Below are positions 7,089-13,335 of a DNA stretch of 36,497 nucleotides, piece by piece. The translations under genes and the position numbers were made by a program. The stretch's first letter is position 1, and every line of letters begins with the position of its first letter. The notes under the pieces were generated by a model, which was not told the DNA's origin, made no database searches, and saw nothing but the letters and a program-made list of their open reading frames with translations. Origin of the DNA: Nocardiopsis sp. JB363 (GTDB taxonomy: Bacteria; Actinomycetota; Actinomycetes; Streptosporangiales; Streptosporangiaceae); the NCBI RefSeq assembly GCF_900143625.1, contig NZ_FRFF01000147.1, positions 1-36,497 of the forward strand, written 5' to 3'.

Positions 7089-7250
7089 TCAGGCGGGGCG
7101 GACCGTGCCGGTGGAGCGCAGCAACGTCCGTTCGCGCATGCGACGTTCGCTGCGTACTTCCTCAAGAGCCCTCTTGAGCTTCTCCTCGGGCGTTTCCGTT
7201 TTCTCCGCCAGATAGTTCTCTCGGGGTCTGGTGAGCTTGATCTTTCCCAT
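7089..7250 (-). CDS. Small charged helical protein of unknown function (53 aa)
   Basis: An ATG at 7250, with AGGA about nine bases upstream, opens a 53-residue frame (MGKIKLTRPRENYLAEKTET...) rich in Lys, Arg and Glu. From about residue 20 it reads as one continuous amphipathic helix (EEKLKRALEEVRSERRMRER). It overlaps the last 89 bases of the GAF gene in another frame. The composition is that of a real soluble peptide and not the Arg/Pro/Ala-rich pattern of most shadow frames here, and the DNA is locally less GC-rich. I do not recognise a family. It could be a coupled partner of the GAF protein or a former C-terminal extension separated by a frameshift. It ends 35 bases from the convergent IclR gene. 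Confidence 0.5.
   Translation of the reverse strand: MGKIKLTRPRENYLAEKTETPEEKLKRALEEVRSERRMRERTLLRSTGTVRPA
7161..7178. repeat. Perfect inverted repeat at the GAF stop codon
   Basis: CTCAAGAG (7161-7168), CC, CTCTTGAG (7171-7178). The GAF stop codon lies inside it, and it is also coding sequence of the small overlapping gene. The two-base centre is too tight for an RNA loop unless the inner pairs open. Confidence 0.5.
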
Positions 7251-8058
7251 CTCGACCATTCCTGTTCTCGGGGTCGGGGCCTCCGGTCGCGCCTCGGGCC
7301 GCCTCCGCGAACAATATACCCAGTGCGGCGGCGAACAAAGCGATCGTGGAACCGTGCTGGTGGTCGAGGCTGCCCGGGTCGGGGGCGTCGATGGTGACCA
7401 TTCCGAAGGCGTGTTCGGTGGACCGGATCGGCGCGGCGATGAAGGTGCTGTAGTGGGCGCCGGTGCCCGCCCAATAGGGGGTGTCGACGCCTTCGGAGCG
7501 CAGGTCCTCGACGATGACGAAACGGCCGGGCAGTTCGTCGAGGATGCGGAAGGCCTGGTCACCGCGTTCGGTGCCGCGGACGAAGTCGCGAGGGCGGTCG
7601 GGTCGCCCGGCCGGGAAGCGCGGTTCCATCCGGAGTCCGTCGGTGGAGACCACGAACACCACGGCGCGCACACCCGGCACCAAGGTGAAGGCGGCCCGCA
7701 GGTCGCCCGCCACCCGCATCGCCGCGGCCTCGGAGAGCTCCACCCTCTTGTCGCGGGGGCGGAAGGTGGCGGTGGCGGCCAGTTCCAGCAGCGGCGCCAG
7801 TGCCTCCTCCAAGACCTTCTCGCGGGCGGAGGTGAGTTCGTTGTTGTTCTTGCTTCGGCGTTCCCACCAAAGGTCGAGGGCGGGGATGGTCACACCCACG
7901 ACGATGGGCGGCACGCCCCACCAGATCACGACGCCGGAGACGATGCCGCCGAAGGCGACCAGGAGACCGGACAACACCAGGGCCAGTGGTTTGTGACGGT
8001 GCGCGAGGTAACCCAGCCACGAAATCGTGCCCAGGAGGGGGTTCACGGGCTTTTTCAC
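7162..8058 (-). CDS. Membrane-anchored GAF-domain sensory protein
   Basis: The GTG at 8058 gives 298 residues. Two hydrophobic segments near the N-terminus (ALVLSGLLVAFGGIVSGVVIWW and PPIVVGVTIPAL, about 26-62) anchor the protein. A helical stretch (ELTSAREKVLEEALAPLLEL) leads to a GAF-like domain at about 115-250. This contains VRAVVFVVSTDGLRM, FVIVEDLRSEG and STFIAAPIRSTEHAFGMVTIDA, the last typical of ligand-binding GAF modules. No kinase, HTH or cyclase domain follows, so it is a sensor without a visible output. The C-terminal 50 residues are low-complexity and overlap the small gene below. TAGGGT lies six bases before the GTG. It could be a -10 box for a leaderless mRNA or its AGGG a weak Shine-Dalgarno site. 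Confidence 0.75.
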   Translation of the reverse strand: MKKPVNPLLGTISWLGYLAHRHKPLALVLSGLLVAFGGIVSGVVIWWGVPPIVVGVTIPALDLWWERRSKNNNELTSAREKVLEEALAPLLELAATATFRPRDKRVELSEAAAMRVAGDLRAAFTLVPGVRAVVFVVSTDGLRMEPRFPAGRPDRPRDFVRGTERGDQAFRILDELPGRFVIVEDLRSEGVDTPYWAGTGAHYSTFIAAPIRSTEHAFGMVTIDAPDPGSLDHQHGSTIALFAAALGILFAEAARGATGGPDPENRNGRDGKDQAHQTPRELSGGENGNARGEAQEGS

Positions 8059-8153
8059 GCGCTCACCCTAGCGGGATCTCCGCCCGGGCGTGGCTCGGGC
8101 CCGGTGGGAAGCTCCGGCGTGATGCCGGGCGCCCCACCGGGCCCGAGTACCGA

Positions 8154-10673
8154 TCAGTGTCGGCCGGAGGTGACATCCGCTCCGGGTTCGATCTCCTCGG
8201 TCGGCTTCCGGTCCTCGTCGGTTTCCTCGGTCGGCTCGTCCTGGTGCAGGTGGGCGCGCTCCAGGGCCGATCCCTCCACGTCGACGTCGGGCAGCACACG
8301 CTCCAGCCACTTGGGCAGCCACCAGGCGGCGTCGCCGGCCAGGTGCATCACCGCGGGGATGAGCAGCATGCGGACCAGGAACGCGTCCAGCAGCACACCG
8401 AAGGCGAGCCCGAAGCCCACGGAGCTGATCATCATCATCTCGGAGAAGATGAACCCGCCGAACACCGAGATCATGATGATCGCGGCGGCGGTGACCACCG
8501 AACGGCCGGCTCGGAAGCCCTGCACCACCGCGAGGCGGGCCGGGGCGCCGTGCACGTAGGCCTCGCGCATGCCGGTGCCGATGAAGAGCATGTAGTCCAT
8601 GGCCAGGCCGAACAGGATGCCCACCATGATCGTGGGCAGGAAGCTCAGTACCGGCCCCGGGTTCTCCATCCCGAGCAGACCACCGAGCCAACCCCACTGG
8701 TAGACGGCGACCACACCGCCCAGGGCGGCGAAGTAGGACAGGATGAACCCGAGCGTGGCCACCACCGGCACGAAGATCGACCGGAACACCAGCAGCAGGA
8801 TGACCAGGGACAGACCCACGACCACGGTCAGGTAGGTGGGCAGGGCACCGGCGATCTGCTCGGAGATGTCGATGTTGCCGCTGGCCATACCGGCGACGCC
8901 GAGCGGCGCCTCACCGTGGATGGGCTCCATGTCGCGCAGCTCGTGGACGAGGTCCTCTGTGGACTCGCTGGAGGGGCCCTCCGCCGGCTCGACCTGGAAG
9001 ATAGCCAGGTTCTGGTCGTCGGAGACACCGATGGGCGCCACCGCCTCGACGTCCTCCAGCGCGTAGATCGCGTCGGCGACCTCGTACTGGTACTGCTCGG
9101 CGTTGGCCTCGGCCTCGTCGTCGTTGGGGCCACCGGGCAGGTCGGCGGTGACCAGGAGCGGACCGTTCTGGCCCTCGCCGAAGTTCTCCTCGATGGCGGT
9201 GTAGGCCTTGAACTGGGTGGAGTCGACCGACTGTGAGGAACCGTCCGGCAGCCCCTGGCGCAGGTCCAGGACGGGCAGGGCGATGATGCCCAGGACGATG
9301 ATCGCGATGGCGGCCCGGCCGAGTGCCCGGACGTTGGACATCGGCTTGACGTGGCTGTGCTTCTCGGTCGCCTGTCCATTGGCGGAGGCGGCGCCCAGGC
9401 GGGCGTGCTCACGCTTGGACAGGATGCGCTCGCCCACCAGTCCCAGCAGCGCCGGGATGAGGGTGATGGCGACGACCACCGCGATGGCGATGGCGATCGC
9501 GCCGACACTGCCCATGAGACCGAGGAATCCGATACCGGTCAGGTTCAGACCCAGCAGGGCGATGAGCACGGTGGCGCCGGCGAATACCACGGCGTTGCCC
9601 GCGGTGCCGTTGGCCAGACCCACGGACTCCTGGAGTTCCACTCCCTGTTTGAGTTGGCGTCGGTGCCGGTTGACGATGAACAGGGCGTAGTCGATGCCCA
9701 CCGCCAGACCGAGCATGAGGCCCAGGATCGGGGTGATGTCGGCGATCGCCAGGACACCGGACAGCGACATGGTGATCAGGGTGGCGATGCCCACGCCGAC
9801 GAGGGCGGTGAGGATCGGCAGGCCGGCTCCGATGAGGGTGCCGAGCATGACCACCAGGACGACGCCGGCGACGACCACGCCGATGATCTCGGCCTTGCTG
9901 ACCAGGCTGGGCAGCTCCATGGCGATGTCGTCGGCGAACTCGACGGTGGCTCCGTCGACCGGCTCGCTCTCGAAGATGGAGATGACGGCGTCGCGGGTCT
10001 CCTGGGAGACCTCCTCCTGCGCGTCGGTGAAGGAGACCATGATCAGGGCGGCGTTGCCGTCCTCGGAGAGGGTGCCGATGCCGTCGGCCATCTCCATCAG
10101 GGCCTCGCCCTGTTCGAGCTGCTCCTCCTCGGCTTCCAGGGTCTCCAGGCCCTGGTCGAGCTGGTCCTGTCCGCCGTCGAGGGCCTCCTCCATCTGGTCG
10201 AGCATCCCGGCGGCCTCGGCCTGGGCGCGGTTCTCGTCCAGTTCCTCCTGGCCGGCCTCGGCCTCGGCGCGGGCGTCGTCGATCTGTTCGCGCCCGTCCT
10301 GGAGGAGTTCGACCTGTTCGGCGCGCTCGTCCTCGGTGGAGAACGGGTCTACGACGTTCTCGACCCCGTCGACATCGGTGGCGAGGTCGACCCGCTCACC
10401 GATGGCCTCCTTCTGTTCGTCGGTGAAGGGCTCGCCGTCATCGGTCTCGTAGATGATGGTGCCGGCGCCGCCGCCCATGCCCTCGAACTCGGTCTTGAGG
10501 CGCTGGTTCACCTGGTCGGTGGCGGTGCCGGGGATGGAGAATCCGTCCTCCAGCTCTCCCGAGAAGAGGAAGAAGGCACCGCCGGCGACGACCAGCAGGG
10601 CCAGCCAGAGCGCGATGACGGTGCGGGCGCGCCGTGCCGAGGCACGCCCTAGTCGGTAGAGAAGTTCAGCCAT
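8154..10673 (-). CDS. MMPL-family RND-type transporter
   Basis: The ATG at 10673, with GGAAG upstream, opens an 839-residue membrane protein of the MMPL/hydrophobe-exporter group. The N-terminal TM helix is RTVIALWLALLVVAGGAFFLF. A large extracytoplasmic domain follows, then a bundle of about five helices containing GLAVGIDYALFIVNRHRRQL, the family's conserved Asp/Tyr proton-relay segment. After a second external domain comes a repeat of the bundle (GILFGLAMDYMLFIGTGMRE). In the first external domain, about residues 115-205 form a striking Glu/Gln-rich coiled coil. The C-terminus is a short acidic tail. It lies 41 bases downstream of the TetR gene on the same strand, so it is almost certainly that repressor's target. 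The cargo (lipid, drug or peptide) is unknown. Confidence 0.93.
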   Translation of the reverse strand: MAELLYRLGRASARRARTVIALWLALLVVAGGAFFLFSGELEDGFSIPGTATDQVNQRLKTEFEGMGGGAGTIIYETDDGEPFTDEQKEAIGERVDLATDVDGVENVVDPFSTEDERAEQVELLQDGREQIDDARAEAEAGQEELDENRAQAEAAGMLDQMEEALDGGQDQLDQGLETLEAEEEQLEQGEALMEMADGIGTLSEDGNAALIMVSFTDAQEEVSQETRDAVISIFESEPVDGATVEFADDIAMELPSLVSKAEIIGVVVAGVVLVVMLGTLIGAGLPILTALVGVGIATLITMSLSGVLAIADITPILGLMLGLAVGIDYALFIVNRHRRQLKQGVELQESVGLANGTAGNAVVFAGATVLIALLGLNLTGIGFLGLMGSVGAIAIAIAVVVAITLIPALLGLVGERILSKREHARLGAASANGQATEKHSHVKPMSNVRALGRAAIAIIVLGIIALPVLDLRQGLPDGSSQSVDSTQFKAYTAIEENFGEGQNGPLLVTADLPGGPNDDEAEANAEQYQYEVADAIYALEDVEAVAPIGVSDDQNLAIFQVEPAEGPSSESTEDLVHELRDMEPIHGEAPLGVAGMASGNIDISEQIAGALPTYLTVVVGLSLVILLLVFRSIFVPVVATLGFILSYFAALGGVVAVYQWGWLGGLLGMENPGPVLSFLPTIMVGILFGLAMDYMLFIGTGMREAYVHGAPARLAVVQGFRAGRSVVTAAAIIMISVFGGFIFSEMMMISSVGFGLAFGVLLDAFLVRMLLIPAVMHLAGDAAWWLPKWLERVLPDVDVEGSALERAHLHQDEPTEETDEDRKPTEEIEPGADVTSGRH

Positions 10674-10714
10674 GGTTCTTCCGCAGGAGTGGTGGGTGTG
10701 GTGAGCGGATGCGC

Positions 10715-11410
10715 TCAGGTGGCCGCGGTGCCGGTGTCCAGGGTGCCGAGGCCGTCGCGGTAGGTGCCGATCATGCGGTCGAGCAGTTCGTTCCAGACAC
10801 GGCGGGATTCGGCGGTGTCAGCCCCTTGGGTGGCCCTCTCCCAACGACGGACCACGACCAGGGCACCGCCGATGAGAGCGCCGCACATCAGTTCGACCTC
10901 CATGGGGTCGGCCGAGGGGTGGTGGCGCAGGGTGGTGGCCGCGATCCGGGTTCCCAGGTCGGTGAGGGCGCGCTCGAAGAGCACGGCCTGACGCGGGTTC
11001 AGGGCCCGGTCACCGGTGGCGAGGACGTGGCCGGGGCCGCAGTCCTCGGTCTGGAAGATGCGCGTGAGTTCGTTGATCGGGGTGACCAGGTCGGTGGCGC
11101 GCAAAGCGCCCGCGAGCCGGTCGAACATCGAGGTGCCCTCGTCGCGCGCGGCGAGGTTGGCGTCGACGCCGTCGAGGATGACCGCGAGCATCTCGCGGAA
11201 CACTTCGAGGGTGATGTCGTCCACCGTCTTGAAGTGGTTGAAGACGGTGCGTCGGGAGACATCGGCGCGCGCGGCGAGACGATCGACGGTGAAGTCGGTG
11301 CCGCCGATCTCGGACATGAGCTCGGCCGCGGCGTCGACGATGGAGCGCCGGTGCCGTGCCTTGAGTGCCTCACGTCGGTCGAGGGCGGGCGCGCGCCGCT
11401 GTTCTGCCAT
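10715..11410 (-). CDS. TetR-family transcriptional repressor of the MMPL exporter
   Basis: This 231-residue protein has an N-terminal TetR helix-turn-helix at about 20-66 (IVDAAAELMSEIGGTDFTVDRLAARADVSRRTVFNHFKTVDD), followed by an all-helical ligand and dimer domain of low conservation. Two palindromes and a promoter lie just upstream, so it should repress itself and the downstream MMPL gene. There is no Shine-Dalgarno sequence before the ATG at 11410 (TGCACC precedes it). The predicted transcription start coincides with that ATG, pointing to a leaderless mRNA. The order regulator then transporter on one strand fits a single inducible operon. The inducer is not inferable. Confidence 0.92.
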   Translation of the reverse strand: MAEQRRAPALDRREALKARHRRSIVDAAAELMSEIGGTDFTVDRLAARADVSRRTVFNHFKTVDDITLEVFREMLAVILDGVDANLAARDEGTSMFDRLAGALRATDLVTPINELTRIFQTEDCGPGHVLATGDRALNPRQAVLFERALTDLGTRIAATTLRHHPSADPMEVELMCGALIGGALVVVRRWERATQGADTAESRRVWNELLDRMIGTYRDGLGTLDTGTAAT

Positions 11411-11416
11411 GGTGCA

Positions 11417-11446
11417 AGACTACGGAACTCGGTGCACTCAGTGCAA
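11417..11446 (-). promoter_or_regulatory. tetR promoter (leaderless configuration)
   Basis: On the minus strand, TTGCAC (11446-11441), an 18-base spacer and TAGTCT (11422-11417). Six bases follow before the ATG at 11410, which places the expected transcription start on the A of the start codon. The -35 box lies inside the operator region. Confidence 0.6.
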
Positions 11447-11464
11447 CGACGCACTGAGTGCACC
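11431..11464. promoter_or_regulatory. Tandem palindromic TetR operator
   Basis: GGTGCACTCAGTGC (11431-11444) and GCACTGAGTGCACC (11451-11464) form a perfect 14-bp inverted repeat around AACGAC. Each arm contains its own palindrome: GCACTCAGTGC (11434-11444) and GCACTGAGTGC (11451-11461). The two centres are 17 bp apart, as for two repressor dimers on one DNA segment. The site covers the -35 box of tetR. It begins four bases after the stop of the upstream membrane-protein gene, whose transcript it could also end as a hairpin. Confidence 0.75.
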
Positions 11465-11467
11465 CGA

Positions 11468-11941
11468 TCACATCGTTTCGGACGTATCCGCCCATGGGCC
11501 TACCGAACGGACGTAGGACACGGTCGTGGCGACCATGAGCACGAGCGCCACGATGCCGAGGAGGCCGTGGTACCACTCCCAGCCGGGGCCCATCCCGAGG
11601 AAGGCGTCGGCGGCCATCGCCACGGCGGCGGCGCCCACGCCGAGCAGCGCACCGGACAAGAGGAGCAGCATCAAGGGTCGTGGCACGCGGCGACCCGCCT
11701 CGGTCACCGCGGCCAGGATCAGCAGGGCCCCGGCCAGGCCGGTGGCGGCCGCGAGCCACTGTTCGGCGGCCACGCCCAACACCGCGCTGACGGGACGTTC
11801 ATAGGCCTCGGGCGGGACGTCCGGACCGCCGGGGAAACCCAGGCGGCCCTGGGAGGCGTAGTAGGCCTTGCCGAGGGCGTAACCGAGGAAGGCCACCACC
11901 AGCGGCACCGCGGGCCATCGTGGGCGTCGTCGGTCGTTCAC
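11468..11941 (-). CDS. Four-helix integral membrane protein of unknown function
   Basis: The GTG at 11941 has AGGGGGAG a few bases upstream and gives 157 residues. The frame stays open further upstream, but that sequence is antisense to the siderophore-interacting gene region and has no signal. Four hydrophobic helices are clear: AVPLVVAFLGYALGKAYYA, AAATGLAGALLILAAV, PLMLLLLSGALLGVGAAAVAM and HGLLGIVALVLMVATTVSYV. A loop rich in Pro, Gly and Tyr (GFPGGPDVPPEAYERP) follows helix 1. I do not recognise a family. It lies between the siderophore-interacting gene and the tetR operator on the same strand. The gap of 139 bases to the upstream gene shows only a weak hairpin near 12024-12042. Confidence 0.75.
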   Translation of the reverse strand: MNDRRRPRWPAVPLVVAFLGYALGKAYYASQGRLGFPGGPDVPPEAYERPVSAVLGVAAEQWLAAATGLAGALLILAAVTEAGRRVPRPLMLLLLSGALLGVGAAAVAMAADAFLGMGPGWEWYHGLLGIVALVLMVATTVSYVRSVGPWADTSETM

Positions 11942-12080
11942 GGGCGCTCCCCCTGTCCGGCGAGGGCCGACCCGTCGCCGTGCCCTCACATCCAGGGTGG
12001 ACCCGTGGGGCCTGGTGGAGCCTCCCCCTTCGGAGGGATCGGTGTCCCACCGCGAGGGGAGCGTCAGTGCGCGGTCGGGC

Positions 12081-12911
12081 TCACTTGCGCTTGGCTCGAC
12101 GGCCCACACGCCAGTAGGCGCAGAACTGGATGTTGTCCTTGGGCACCCCGCAGGTCCGGGCCAGGGAGCGCGCGGCCAGGACGAAGGCCGCCTCACCGAC
12201 GACGTACACGCGGGTGTCGGCACTGATGCCGCGCGAGCGCAGGTGTTCCAGGGCCCGGTCCCCGGCGGCCTCTCCGTAGGTGCGCACGTTCCAGACCGGG
12301 TCGGCCCCGACCAACTCGCGACGGTCCGCGGCCTCGGGGACCTCCAGGACGTAGTCACAGGGTGCCCCGTCCAGGGAACGGGCGATCCCCTCCACACCCG
12401 GCAGACCGCTCTCGTCGGCCACCACCAGGACCGGACCGGTGTGGTCCTCGACGTTGAAGATGCGTCCCTGGTCCAACACGCCGATCCGGTCACCGGGGCG
12501 GGCGTCCAGGGCCCAGCGGGCGGCCACACCGTCGACCTCGCCGGTGGCGACGCTGCGGTGGATGACGAAGTCCAGGTCCAGCTCCCAGAACTCGCCCACC
12601 CGACGGGCGTCACGGATGGTGTAGTTGCGCACCAGCGGACGGTGCGCCTCCTCGATGTCCAGCAGACGCGAGTACCAACCCTCCAACCCGCCCAAGGGCA
12701 GGTCGAGGGTGCCGTCGGGGGCGGTCAGGAACAGTCGGAACCACTGGTCGAAGCCCAGGTACTCGAAGTCGTCCTCGAACCCGTCACCGGTGCTGCGCAG
12801 GGTGACACGGGCGAAGCCGGGGAAGGGGCGGGAGGTGGCGTGCACGGCCAGTGAGCGGACCGAAGCGGCTCGGGGCTGGACGGGTCGAAAGTCGGAGAGC
12901 TGCTCGGCCAT
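12081..12911 (-). CDS. Siderophore-interacting protein (FAD/NAD(P)H ferric-siderophore reductase)
   Basis: The ATG at 12911 is preceded by AGGAGG, and the product has 276 residues. The FAD-binding beta-barrel comes first, with RNYT (95-98) matching the RxYT flavin-binding motif. WALDARPGDRIGVLDQGRIF and LVVADESGLPGVEGIARSL lead into the NAD(P)H domain. The C-terminus has VYVVGEAAFVLAARSLARTCGVPKDNIQFCAYWRVG, the typical SIP ending (GE... followed by Y-WR-G). Such enzymes reduce imported ferric siderophores to release iron in the cytosol. The iron box at 13021-13039 lies about 110 bases upstream, so it should be induced by iron starvation. It stands apart from the NRPS locus, which encodes its own SIP. 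Confidence 0.92.
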   Translation of the reverse strand: MAEQLSDFRPVQPRAASVRSLAVHATSRPFPGFARVTLRSTGDGFEDDFEYLGFDQWFRLFLTAPDGTLDLPLGGLEGWYSRLLDIEEAHRPLVRNYTIRDARRVGEFWELDLDFVIHRSVATGEVDGVAARWALDARPGDRIGVLDQGRIFNVEDHTGPVLVVADESGLPGVEGIARSLDGAPCDYVLEVPEAADRRELVGADPVWNVRTYGEAAGDRALEHLRSRGISADTRVYVVGEAAFVLAARSLARTCGVPKDNIQFCAYWRVGRRAKRK

Positions 12912-13020
12912 GGGGGTGCCTCCTCAAGGTGCGGGTGATCGGGAGGGGGCGTCCTCGATCCGCGGTTCGGGCTGTTCGGGGTGGGTGCGGTCCCGACGAA
13001 CCCGGAAGACCGCACCTTGG

Positions 13021-13039
13021 CCAGGTTAGACTAACCTAA
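13021..13039. promoter_or_regulatory. Iron box (DmdR/IdeR-type operator)
   Basis: CCAGGTTAGACTAACCTAA contains a perfect 15-bp palindrome (AGGTTAG, A, CTAACCT). It matches the remembered consensus TTAGGTTAGGCTAACCTAA at 16 of 19 positions. It lies upstream of the siderophore-interacting gene. It is also 297 bases before the carboxylase start on the other strand, where an effect is less likely. Confidence 0.85.
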
Positions 13040-13335
13040 CTAGTTTTTCGAGGGCGGGCCGGGAACGAATTCCAGGACGACGGGGCCGAGGTTGTGGGAT
13101 CACCACAGTCGACCGCCGACCCAGGGTGTGGGCGGGAACACGCTCCCAGGCGGTCCGAGTGGTCCCTGGCGTCGGGAGACGGGTCGTTTTTGGTCGATCT
13201 CCACAACTCCAGCCCCTCAAGATGCGTTGGGTGCGTCATGGCGCGCGGGCTCCCTCAGACGAGAAGGTGGAGACTGCCGGGGCCGCGTCATGTCGCCGCG
13301 TGCACATCATTGGTCTTACAGAAGGGCTCATTCGG
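13040..13335. other. Gene-less stretch upstream of the carboxylase gene
   Basis: No coding frame with convincing composition was found between the iron box and the carboxylase start. Short frames on both strands have the Arg/Pro/Ser-rich content of shadows. No clear -35/-10 pair was found for the carboxylase. The last 40 bases are less GC-rich and probably hold its leader. Confidence 0.4.

Noticed and set aside
9351..10652. A 433-codon plus-strand open frame opposite the MMPL gene
   Set aside because: Antisense shadow. Its Asp/His/Gly-rich repeats mirror the exporter's coiled-coil codons.
12020..12045. CCTCC/GGAGG hairpin after the stand-alone siderophore-interacting gene
   Set aside because: Only five pairs and no T-tract. 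Such stems are common by chance at this GC content.
13026..13239. Two small minus-strand frames between the iron box and the carboxylase start
   Set aside because: Arg/Pro/Ser-rich, no Shine-Dalgarno site and no helix or domain pattern.
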